From Palsa-459 sp035510855 (GTDB lineage Bacteria > Actinomycetota > Acidimicrobiia > Acidimicrobiales > RAAP-2), in NCBI GenBank assembly GCA_035510855.1, contig DATKGG010000055.1:1-39821 (forward strand): a stretch of DNA of 39,821 nucleotides. Reading direction: 5' to 3'. The stretch's first letter is position 1. Every line of letters begins with the position of its first letter. The notes beneath the pieces are model-generated. The model was given only the letters and a program-made list of their open reading frames with translations, did not search any database and was not told the origin of the DNA. A program made the position numbers and the translations under genes. Below are positions 15,649 through 22,596 of this stretch, in pieces.

Positions 15649-16797
15649 TCAGGCTCGCTCGACCACGCGCTCCAGCTGGTCCAAGAGACGCGCCGTGCAG
15701 CCCTGCGCGCCGGGGGGTGGGGCGAGCTCGGTCGCGACCAGACGCGCGAGCTCTCGGAACGCGCGCCCTGCCGCGGTGTCGAGGAGCGCGGCCGCCTCGC
15801 CCACGTCGGCGCCAGCCCCGAGCGCGGCGTCGAACGGCACCGAGGCGAGCAGCTCGACGCTGAGCTGCTCGGCGAGGCGGGCACCCCCCCCCGCGCCGAA
15901 CAGCTCGTAGCTGACCCCGTGCTCGCAGACGAACGAGCTCATGTTCTCGATCACGCCGAGGACGCGGAGGTTGGCGCGCCTCGCGAGGTCGCCGGCGCGT
16001 GCGGCGACCAGCTGGGCAGCGAGGGGAGGCGTCGTGACGAGCAGCAGGCCCGTCTGGGGGAGCATTCGCGCGAGGCCCATCGGCACGTCGCTCGTCCCGG
16101 GCGGCAGGTCGACCAAGAGGTAGTCGATGCCCGTCCAGTCGGCGTCCTCGATGAACTGCTGCACCGCCTTGTTGAGGATGAGCCCGCGCCAGAGCAGCGC
16201 CTGGTCCTCCTCGGCCAAGAACCCCATCGACACGACGCGCAGCTCGCCCTCGCCGATGCGCTTGGAGCGCGGCACGAGCCGGCCGCCTCTTGCCTCGAGT
16301 GGGCCGGACATGCCGAGCAGCCGGGGGAGTGAGAAGCCGCCGACGTCCGCGTCGATGATGCCGACGACGTGGCCACGTGCGGCGAGCGCGACCCCGAGAT
16401 TCGCCGTCAGCGAGGACTTGCCGACCCCGCCCTTGCCCGACGCGATCGCGAGGACCGGCACGGTGCCCGGGATGGTCGTGGTTGGGGATCGCTCCTGGGC
16501 CACCCGTCGGGCGATGTCCATGAGTGCGGCCTTCGCCGCGGGCTCCAGCACGCCCATCTCGATGACGACCTCGTGCACCCCGTCGAGCCCGGCGAGCGCG
16601 GAGCGGACGTCGCGCTCGAGGCGCGCCCGAAGGGGGCAGCCGACCGTCGTGAGGCCGACGGCGACCGTCGCGGTCCCCGCGGGGTCGATCGAGGCCGCGG
16701 TCACCATGCCCAGCGTCACGATGTCCGCGCCCAGCTCGGGGTCGACCACGCCTCGGAGTCGTGCGAGAACGGTCGCATCGAGCGTCACCGTCACCAT
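15649..16797 (-). CDS. mrp: Mrp/ApbC-family iron-sulfur carrier ATPase
   Basis: The 382-residue protein has an N-terminal MIP18/DUF59 domain (LRGVVDPELGADIVTLGMV, about 8-80) and a ParA-like P-loop ATPase domain with ASGKGGVGKSSLTANLG (from about 118) and the Mrp signature DLPPGTSDV. Mrp/ApbC/Nbp35 proteins bind and transfer [4Fe-4S] clusters to apo-enzymes. The ATG at 16797 starts right at the DUF59 domain; a longer reading to 16893 is unrelated sequence. The typical C-terminal CxxC of many Mrp proteins is not obvious here. The gene is divergent from the IscA-like gene, so the two Fe-S functions share a control region. Confidence 0.92.
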   Translation of the reverse strand: MVTVTLDATVLARLRGVVDPELGADIVTLGMVTAASIDPAGTATVAVGLTTVGCPLRARLERDVRSALAGLDGVHEVVIEMGVLEPAAKAALMDIARRVAQERSPTTTIPGTVPVLAIASGKGGVGKSSLTANLGVALAARGHVVGIIDADVGGFSLPRLLGMSGPLEARGGRLVPRSKRIGEGELRVVSMGFLAEEDQALLWRGLILNKAVQQFIEDADWTGIDYLLVDLPPGTSDVPMGLARMLPQTGLLLVTTPPLAAQLVAARAGDLARRANLRVLGVIENMSSFVCEHGVSYELFGAGGGARLAEQLSVELLASVPFDAALGAGADVGEAAALLDTAAGRAFRELARLVATELAPPPGAQGCTARLLDQLERVVERA

Positions 16798-16842
16798 GTC
16801 GACCCTAACGGCGCCCGTGCGCCGGGTCGCGGCGAACGCCGC

Positions 16843-16898
16843 TACGATTCGGGGTGCGGCGGGCGCGGTTGTGCGCCCACCGACAGGTCTCAAGGAGG
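16843..16898 (+). promoter_or_regulatory. -10 box and Shine-Dalgarno sequence of the IscA-like gene
   Basis: A TACGAT box (16843-16848) is followed by a leader of about 48 bases with a perfect AAGGAGG (16892-16898) four bases before the ATG at 16903. This fixes the start and contrasts with the leaderless genes. On the other strand a TAGGGT (16802-16807) lies just four bases from the mrp ATG and is a weaker candidate -10 box. Confidence 0.5.
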
Positions 16899-16902
16899 CG
16901 CC

Positions 16903-17268
16903 ATGTCGAGCACCGCCACAGTCTCAATCACCCGCAAGAAGGAGCCGATCACGCTCACGGATACCGCCGTGAGCAAGGTCGCCGAGCTCCTCGCGGCCGA
17001 GGCGGACGCCGAGCAGCTGGCGCTGCGCGTCGCGGTCAAGCCGGGCGGGTGCTCGGGCTTCTCGTATGACATGTTCTTCGACACCGAGGTCGCCGACGAC
17101 GACCTGGTGCGCAACTTCGGGTCGGTCCGGGTCGTCGTCGACGAAAAGAGCGCGGCCCTGCTCATCGGGTCATCGCTCGACTACGCCGACGGCCTGCAGG
17201 GCGCGGGGTTCCACATCACGAACCCGAACGCGACCCAGACCTGCGGCTGCGGCAGCTCCTTCAGCTGA
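16903..17268 (+). CDS. HesB/IscA/ErpA-type iron-sulfur cluster assembly protein
   Basis: The 121-residue protein shows the A-type carrier motif: one Cys in KPGGCSGFSYDM and the C-terminal pair in TQTCGCGSSF. The internal LIGSSLDYADGLQGAGFHI, then NPNA, is a family signature. A-type proteins accept Fe-S clusters from scaffold proteins and deliver them to targets. The Shine-Dalgarno AAGGAGG sets the ATG at 16903. Its stop codon overlaps the probable start of the xanthine-dehydrogenase-like gene, which itself needs two [2Fe-2S] clusters, so co-expression makes functional sense. Confidence 0.93.
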   Translation: MSSTATVSITRKKEPITLTDTAVSKVAELLAAEADAEQLALRVAVKPGGCSGFSYDMFFDTEVADDDLVRNFGSVRVVVDEKSAALLIGSSLDYADGLQGAGFHITNPNATQTCGCGSSFS

Positions 17269-18839
17269 CCGAGCCGTCCCCGGCGGCTGGGGCCGTCTCC
17301 TTCCGAGTCAATGGGGCCCGTGTCGACGTCGACGCTGCCGGCACGCTGCTCGACGCCCTTCGCGACACGCTCGGCCTGACCGAGGTGAAGGACGGGTGCG
17401 CACCCCAGGGCCAGTGCGGCTGCTGCACCGTGCTCGTCGACGGCCAGCCCCGGGTCGCGTGCGTGACCCCGGTCGCCCGTGTCGCGGGACGCGAGGTCAC
17501 CACGCTCTCGGGACTCGATCCCGAGGTGCGAGCGCGGCTCGTCGAGGCCTTCGACGCGGCCGCGGCATCCCAGTGCGGATTCTGCACGCCGGGCATCGTC
17601 GTTCGGCTTGCCGCACTTGGTCGCCGTGGCCAGGTCGACGAGCACCAGGTGCACACCGCGCTCGCCGCGCACCTCTGCCGTTGCACGGGCTTCCAGCCGA
17701 TCGTGGAGGCCGCACTCGCCGCCTGGGGTGTGGTGCCCACGAAGCCGCCTCGTGACGAGGCGAGGGCGTCGCGACGCGCGACACTCGAGAGCGGGACGAC
17801 CCAGCTCGCCGGCCCCGCCGTGGTCGAGGGCCTCGCCCCGTTCGCCGACGACACCCGGCCCAGCTCATGCCTCGTCGCGATCGCGACGGGAAAGCGCGGC
17901 TACGAGGTCGCATCGAGCGCCGCGGAGGCACGACGCCGTGCCGGGACCAGACAGGGCCGCAACTCGACGGTCGCGCTCTCGCACCCCGTCGAGATCGCCG
18001 ACGGGGACTTCGACATCGTCCTGCAGACGACCTGGGTCGAGCCCGCGTACCTCGAGCCCGACGCGAGCTGGTGCGAACCCGATGGCGCCCCCGCGTCCCC
18101 CTTCGGCAACGCGGGGGCGTTCGGCGCGAAACGCCGCTCGCCGGTCGCCGCTGACGCTGCCCGGCTGACCGCCGAGCACGGCGTCGCGGTGGCCGCGCGA
18201 TGGACGCGAGAGGCCGTGGTGCTGCGCGGCGCCAAGCGGCCCCCGATGTCGATCGGCCTGTGTCGCGACGGATCCGGCGTCGTCCGGCTCGGCTGGACAG
18301 CGGGCTCGGAGCCCCTCGACGCGGTGTGCGACGCGATCCGCGTGGCCGTGCCGCGGGCGCTCGTGGAGATCGTCGAGGTGGCCGGCCCGCGCGTCGGCAC
18401 CACGCACCGCGGGGCCGGCGTCGCCGAGGTGCTCGCCGCGGCCGCCGTCCTCGCCGCGACCGCTGACGGGACCTGCGAGGTGGCAATCGGCGGCGCGCGC
18501 GCGTCGGTGCGCGCGACGGGCGAGGGGATCGTGGCGTCCGTCGACGCGGGCGACCCGATCTGTGGCGCCACGACGCGCAGCTACGTCATCGGGGCGGTGC
18601 ACCAGGCGTTCTCGATGGTCACGACCGAAGGGATCGCCCTCGACGCCGAGGGCACGCCGGTCGACCTCACGATCCGGTCATTCGGGATCACGCCGGCTCG
18701 GTCGTTCCCCCACGTCACCGTCGACGTGGCGCAGTCCGACTCGGCGCCCGTCGCGATCGGGACCGCGGCATTCTCGGCCGCGCTGGGCGCGGTGTGGTTT
18801 GCTGAGGGAGCCGGCCCACGCTGGCCCACGCGCCGTTGA
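17265..18839 (+). CDS. Condensed xanthine-dehydrogenase-like fusion ([2Fe-2S] domains plus reduced Mo-subunit-like region)
   Basis: From the CTG at 17265 the frame gives 524 residues. Residues ~11-80 form a plant-type ferredoxin domain (SFRVNGARVDVDAAGTLLDA, cluster Cys45, Cys51, Cys54 in CAPQGQCGCCTV, and a later Cys). About 85-155 is the second [2Fe-2S] domain (QCGFCTPG, HLCRCTGFQP). The remainder resembles fragments of a molybdopterin-binding large subunit (ASPFGNAGAFGAKRRSPVA; DAARLTAEHGVAVAARWTRE) but is far shorter than the usual ~750 residues, and I do not see a clear catalytic Glu. The first ATG/GTG/TTG in frame is a GTG at 17385, which would delete half of the ferredoxin fold; homology therefore requires an earlier start, most likely CTG overlapping the IscA-like stop (CTGA). 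No FAD subunit or XdhC is nearby. Confidence 0.7.
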   Translation: MTEPSPAAGAVSFRVNGARVDVDAAGTLLDALRDTLGLTEVKDGCAPQGQCGCCTVLVDGQPRVACVTPVARVAGREVTTLSGLDPEVRARLVEAFDAAAASQCGFCTPGIVVRLAALGRRGQVDEHQVHTALAAHLCRCTGFQPIVEAALAAWGVVPTKPPRDEARASRRATLESGTTQLAGPAVVEGLAPFADDTRPSSCLVAIATGKRGYEVASSAAEARRRAGTRQGRNSTVALSHPVEIADGDFDIVLQTTWVEPAYLEPDASWCEPDGAPASPFGNAGAFGAKRRSPVAADAARLTAEHGVAVAARWTREAVVLRGAKRPPMSIGLCRDGSGVVRLGWTAGSEPLDAVCDAIRVAVPRALVEIVEVAGPRVGTTHRGAGVAEVLAAAAVLAATADGTCEVAIGGARASVRATGEGIVASVDAGDPICGATTRSYVIGAVHQAFSMVTTEGIALDAEGTPVDLTIRSFGITPARSFPHVTVDVAQSDSAPVAIGTAAFSAALGAVWFAEGAGPRWPTRR

Positions 18840-18847
18840 GGAGAATC

Positions 18848-19216
18848 ATGCCCGCACCAATCGGTCCCTACAGCCCGATCGTCCGAGCGGGCGACCTCGT
18901 CGTGACCTCCGGGCAGCTCGGTGTGGTCCCGGGCCCTGAGGGGGCCTCGGTGCTCGTCGACGCGTCCACGACCGCGCAGCTCACCCAGGCGCTCCAGAAC
19001 GCCGCGGCTCTCTTGGAGTCCGCCGGCGTGCGCAAGGACCAGGTGATCAAAGCGACGCTCTTCCTCGTCGACATGGGCGACTTCGCTGCCTGCAACGAGG
19101 TCTGGGTCAGCTTCTTCGGCGACCATCGCCCCGCGCGGACCGCCATCGGCGTCGCGGCGCTGCCGCTCGCGGCTCGTGTGGAAGTCGAGCTCTGGGCGAG
19201 CACGACCGCTCGATGA
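18848..19216 (+). CDS. RidA/YjgF/UK114-family protein
   Basis: The 122-residue protein is a single RidA domain: GPYSPIVRAGDLVVTSGQLG, LQNAAALLESAGV, then RPARTAIGVAALPLAARVEV with the conserved Arg for carboxylate binding. RidA enzymes hydrolyse reactive 2-aminoacrylate and related imines. The ATG at 18848 has a GAGGAGA Shine-Dalgarno sequence just upstream; a TTG at 18836 overlapping the previous stop is less likely. It follows the xanthine-dehydrogenase-like gene by eight bases and probably shares its transcript. Confidence 0.9.
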   Translation: MPAPIGPYSPIVRAGDLVVTSGQLGVVPGPEGASVLVDASTTAQLTQALQNAAALLESAGVRKDQVIKATLFLVDMGDFAACNEVWVSFFGDHRPARTAIGVAALPLAARVEVELWASTTAR

Positions 19217-19229
19217 GCGTGTCGCCAGG

Positions 19230-19922
19230 TCAGCCGAACCGGTAGCCGACGCTGCGCACCGTCGAGATCAGGTGCGCGTGCTCCTCGCCGAGCTTTGCGC
19301 GCAGTCGACGGACGTGGACGTCGACGGTCCTCGCGCCCCCGTAGTACTCGTAGCCCCACACGCGGTTGAGCAGCGTCTCGCGTGTGAGGACGCGCCCGGG
19401 GTTCGTCGCGAAGAATCGGAGCAGCTCGTACTCCATGTACGTGAGGTCGAGCGCGCGGCCGGCGATCGTCGCCTGGTAGTTCTCGAGGTTGACCGTCAGC
19501 TCGGCGTGCTCGACCACCGAGCTCGTTGCCGTCGAACCGCTTTGGACGAGCACGTGTCGCAGGCGAGCGGCGAGCTCGCGCGGGTCGGCGCTCGAGACAA
19601 AGAAGTCGTCGAACAGCTCGTCTCTGAGCGACAGCTCGTCGAGCTGTTCGAGCGCCACGACCACGAGGATCGGGGCGAACGGGGGGTCGAGGCGGCGCAG
19701 CAACTTGCAGGCAGCCATCGCGTCGGCGGGCGAGCACCTCGTCGCGTCGACCACGACCGCGGCGAGGTCGTTCGGCGCGGCCGCCAGGCGAGCCGCGAGC
19801 ACCGCGACGTCGGCAGCGGCCTCGGCGAGCAGTCCCGCGAGCCGGCCGGCCGCCGCCAGCTCGTCGGTGAGGGCCGGGATGCACGCGACGGTGCGCGTCC
19901 TGTCGGCGCCGGGGCCGCTCAC
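19230..19922 (-). CDS. glnR: GlnR-like OmpR-family transcriptional regulator
   Basis: The 230-residue protein has a degenerate receiver domain and a C-terminal winged helix (LDLTYMEYELLRFFATNPGR; NRVWGYEYYGGARTVDVHVR; ISTVRSVGYRF) closely resembling actinobacterial GlnR. The receiver keeps an Asp in AVVVDATRC but lacks the usual N-terminal acidic pair and the strand-5 Lys, as in GlnR, which works without phosphorylation. GlnR controls ammonium assimilation and related nitrogen genes. The GTG overlaps the stop of the type I glutamine synthetase gene (GTGA), and the context of two glutamine synthetase genes strongly supports the name. It converges on the RidA gene. Confidence 0.85.
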   Translation of the reverse strand: MSGPGADRTRTVACIPALTDELAAAGRLAGLLAEAAADVAVLAARLAAAPNDLAAVVVDATRCSPADAMAACKLLRRLDPPFAPILVVVALEQLDELSLRDELFDDFFVSSADPRELAARLRHVLVQSGSTATSSVVEHAELTVNLENYQATIAGRALDLTYMEYELLRFFATNPGRVLTRETLLNRVWGYEYYGGARTVDVHVRRLRAKLGEEHAHLISTVRSVGYRFG

Positions 19923-21253
19923 AGCAGCGGCAGGTACCGGTCGAGCTCAAAGGGCGTCACCGTCTCTGCATAGGCGGCCCACTCGGCCCGCTTGTTGCGC
20001 AGGAACCACTCGACGAGGTGCTCGCCCAGCGTCTCGTGCAAGAGCTCCGAGCCGGCCATCGTGTCGGTCGCCTCCTTCAGGCTGGTCGGCAGCATCGGCA
20101 GGTCGCTGTCCTCGGTGTGCGTGAACAGGTTGCCCGCCGCCTCGGGCGGCAACTCGTAGCCCCCGCGGATGCCGGCCATGCCCGCGGCGAGGATCACTGC
20201 GAAGCACAGGTACGGGTTCGCCGCGGAGTCCGGCGCGCGGTACTCGAGGCGCGTGGAGGTGACCTTGGTCTTCTTCACCGTCGGCACGCGCACGAGCGCG
20301 GAGCGGTTGTTGCGAGCCCAGCTCACGTGCACCGGCGCCTCGTTGCCCGGGACGAGCCGCTTGTAGGAGTTGACCCACTGGTTGGTGATCGCGGTGATCT
20401 CCTTCGCGTGGGTGAGCAGCCCCGCGATGAACTGGTGCGCGAGCGGCGACAGCCCGTAACGGTCGCCGTCGTCGAAGAAGGCGTTCGTGTCGTCGCGCCA
20501 CAGCGACAGGTGGGTGTGCATGCCCGATCCCTGGACGCCCGCGAGTGGCTTGGGCATGAAGCTCGCCGCGACGCCAACCTGACGTGCGAGCTCTTTCACC
20601 ACGTGGCGCACCGTCATGACCGTGTCGGCCATGGTCAGTGCGTCGGTGTAGCGCAGGTCGATCTCGTGCTGACCCGGCGCATCCTCGTGCTGTGCGTGCT
20701 CGACGGGGATGCCCATCTCTTCGAGCGTCCGCACCGTGTCGCGACGGAGCCGGCCGACGACGTTGTCGGTCCCCAAGTCGAAGTAGCTGCCGAGGTCGAC
20801 CGGATGGGGGGGGCCGGCGGACTCGAGCGAGTCGAAGTAGAAGAACTCGAGCTCGGGGGCGACGAAGAACGTGAAGCCCTCGTCGTGCGCGCCGCCCAAG
20901 ATCCGGCGCAACCGGTTGCGCGGGCACCCCTCGAACGGTGCCCCGTCGACGGTCGCGATGTCACAGAAGACGCGAGCGACGCCCTCGCCCTCGGTGTGCC
21001 ACGGCAGCAGCTGGAACGTGTCGAGGTCGGGCATCGCGAGCACGTCGGCCTCCTGAACGCGCGAGAAGCCGTCGATCGCGCTGCCGTCGAAGGTCATGCC
21101 CTCCTCGAGGGCGTCCTCCAGCTCGGCAGGGGTCACGTGGAACGCCTTGAGGCGGCCCAGGACGTCGGTGAACCACAGCTGGACGAACCTGATCCGACGC
21201 TCCTCGACGACGCGAAGGACGTAGTTGGCCTGCTGCTCGCTCACCGACGTCAT
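19919..21253 (-). CDS. glnA: Type I glutamine synthetase (GSI-alpha-like)
   Basis: The 444-residue enzyme makes glutamine from glutamate, ammonia and ATP. Visible motifs include DGSAIDGFSRVQEADVLAMP, the ATP/ammonia region KPLAGVQGSGMHTHLSL, and RLEYRAPDSAANPY. Its length and the short region after the ATP site suit the GSI-alpha type; the GSI-beta insertion and the Tyr of the adenylylation loop are not seen (the region reads NLFTHTEDSDLPMLPTSL), so regulation by adenylylation is unlikely. The ATG at 21253 starts a normal N-terminus (MTSVSEQQANYVLRVVEE). It is the middle gene of a glnII-like, glnA, glnR-like operon. Confidence 0.92.
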   Translation of the reverse strand: MTSVSEQQANYVLRVVEERRIRFVQLWFTDVLGRLKAFHVTPAELEDALEEGMTFDGSAIDGFSRVQEADVLAMPDLDTFQLLPWHTEGEGVARVFCDIATVDGAPFEGCPRNRLRRILGGAHDEGFTFFVAPELEFFYFDSLESAGPPHPVDLGSYFDLGTDNVVGRLRRDTVRTLEEMGIPVEHAQHEDAPGQHEIDLRYTDALTMADTVMTVRHVVKELARQVGVAASFMPKPLAGVQGSGMHTHLSLWRDDTNAFFDDGDRYGLSPLAHQFIAGLLTHAKEITAITNQWVNSYKRLVPGNEAPVHVSWARNNRSALVRVPTVKKTKVTSTRLEYRAPDSAANPYLCFAVILAAGMAGIRGGYELPPEAAGNLFTHTEDSDLPMLPTSLKEATDTMAGSELLHETLGEHLVEWFLRNKRAEWAAYAETVTPFELDRYLPLL

Positions 21254-21272
21254 TGTCGCAGGTCCTCGCTGT

Positions 21273-21290
21273 GTCCTCGCCGGCGAGGAC
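21273..21290. repeat. Perfect 18-base palindrome between the two glutamine synthetase genes
   Basis: GTCCTCGCC at 21273-21281 is followed directly by its reverse complement GGCGAGGAC at 21282-21290. A further GTCCTCGC half lies at 21262-21269. It sits in the 43-base gap between the glnII-like stop and the glnA ATG. It could be an RNA hairpin (six-pair stem with a small loop) that uncouples or attenuates glnA expression, or a protein-binding site. Confidence 0.45.
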
Positions 21291-21296
21291 GTTGGA

Positions 21297-22439
21297 TCAG
21301 CTCGCCTTGGCGAGTCGCTTCGTCGCCTTGGCCGCCCGTGCGCGCTTGGCGGGGACCGGCTGCTTGGCACGCGCGCGGGTCGACGTTGCGCTCGGCGTCG
21401 CCTTGCCGTTGCGTGTGGGGGCGCGCCGTCCGTTCGCGCTGGCGGCGCCGCACACGGTCTCGACCATCAGGCGGCTCACGACGTAGGGGTCCATGTTCGC
21501 GTTCGGCCGACGGTCCTCGAGCCAGCCGCGCTTGTCGCGCGCCGTGCCCCACGGGATGCGGATCGACGCGCCGCGATCCGACGTGCCATAGCTGAACTTG
21601 TCAAACCGCGCGGTCTCGTGGGCGCCGGTGAGCCGCTCTTCGATGCCGATGCCGTAGTTCGAGATGTGCTCGCGGACGCGGCCCTTCAGCGCCTCGCAGC
21701 CCTCGATGATCGCGTCCCAGCCGCCTGGCGCGCGCATTGCCTTGGTCGAGAAGTTCGTGTGCGCGCCCGCGCCGTTCCAGTCGCCGAGCATCGGTTTGGG
21801 CTCGAGCGTGGCGAACACGCTGAAGTCCTCGGCGATGCGGAAGAGCAGCCACCTCGCCATCCACAGCTGGTCGCCGATCATCGGCGGTGCGAGCACGCCG
21901 ATCTGGAACTCCCACTGCCCCATCATCACCTCGGCGTTGGTGCCCTCGATCGCGATCCCCGCCTTGATGCACGCGGCGGTGTGCGCTTCCACGATCTCGC
22001 GGCCGGGCATCTTGTCGCCGCCGACGCCGCAGTAGTACGGGCCCTGCGGCGCGGGGTAGCCGTGCTCGGGCCACCCAAAGGGTCGGTTGTTCTGGATGAA
22101 GGTGTACTCCTGCTCGATGCCGAACCACGGCTCGAACGCGGCGTACTTCTTCGCGGTCTCGGCGCACGCGGCGCGCGTGTTCGAGACGTGCGGGGTCATG
22201 TCCGTGTTGAGCACCTCGCACATGACGAGCTTGTTGTTGTCGCCGCGGAGCGGATCCTTGGCGACGAACACCGGCCGCAGCACGCAGTCGGAGTTGGTGC
22301 CGGTCGCCTGGTTGGTACTCGAGCCGTCGAAGCCCCAGATGCCCGGCTGCTTGCCGTCGGCGATGATCCTCGTCTTGCTCCGCACGAGAGGCGACGGCTC
22401 GGTCCCGTCGATCCAGATGTACTCGGCCTGATAGGGCAC
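21297..22439 (-). CDS. glnII: Type II (eukaryote-like) glutamine synthetase with a basic C-terminal tail
   Basis: The enzyme part (about residues 1-335) is a clear GSII: VPYQAEYIWIDGTEPSPLVR, GFDGSSTNQATGTNSDCVLR, EQEYTFIQ and NGAGAHTNFSTKAM. GSII enzymes form decamers and make glutamine as GSI does; bacterial GSII occurs in rhizobia, Frankia and Streptomyces. The last ~44 residues (from about 337) are rich in Lys, Arg, Ala and Pro (GKATPSATSTRARAK; AAKATKRLAKAS), a histone H1-like tail I do not know from GSII. The GTG at 22439 is preceded by AAGGAG (complement of 22445-22450) five bases away, which fixes the start; 380 residues in all. The 157-base spacer to nadE holds both promoters. Confidence 0.93.
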   Translation of the reverse strand: MPYQAEYIWIDGTEPSPLVRSKTRIIADGKQPGIWGFDGSSTNQATGTNSDCVLRPVFVAKDPLRGDNNKLVMCEVLNTDMTPHVSNTRAACAETAKKYAAFEPWFGIEQEYTFIQNNRPFGWPEHGYPAPQGPYYCGVGGDKMPGREIVEAHTAACIKAGIAIEGTNAEVMMGQWEFQIGVLAPPMIGDQLWMARWLLFRIAEDFSVFATLEPKPMLGDWNGAGAHTNFSTKAMRAPGGWDAIIEGCEALKGRVREHISNYGIGIEERLTGAHETARFDKFSYGTSDRGASIRIPWGTARDKRGWLEDRRPNANMDPYVVSRLMVETVCGAASANGRRAPTRNGKATPSATSTRARAKQPVPAKRARAAKATKRLAKAS

Positions 22440-22540
22440 GGCTGCTCCTTGTGGTTGGTCCGGTCGTCTCGGTCCGCGCCGACCTCGCGGCATGCGCTCC
22501 CAGTCTCGCAACTCGGCCCGCGCGAATTGCCATCCACGCG

Positions 22541-22557
22541 TTAACAACGTGTGAAAC
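22541..22557. promoter_or_regulatory. Possible GlnR-like half-site pair
   Basis: TTAAC (22541-22545) and GAAAC (22553-22557) are separated by seven bases. The Streptomyces GlnR box is gTnAc-n6-GaAAc, so the second half fits well and the first fits partly, but the spacing is one base long. The site lies in the divergent glnII-nadE spacer, about 100 bases from the glnII-like GTG. A functional site is possible, not shown. Confidence 0.3.
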
Positions 22558-22584
22558 CCCCCGGGGCGCCGGGGCGGCCCCCGT

Positions 22585-22590
22585 TAGGCT
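22585..22590 (+). promoter_or_regulatory. -10 box (TAGGCT) of a probable leaderless promoter for nadE
   Basis: TAGGCT ends six bases before the GTG at 22597, with no Shine-Dalgarno sequence between. Confidence 0.5.
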
Positions 22591-22596
22591 CGGCTC

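Noticed and set aside
17385..18839. GTG at 17385 as the start of the xanthine-dehydrogenase-like gene
   Set aside because: It would begin in the middle of the ferredoxin fold, just before the first cluster cysteine; the upstream frame continues the domain perfectly.
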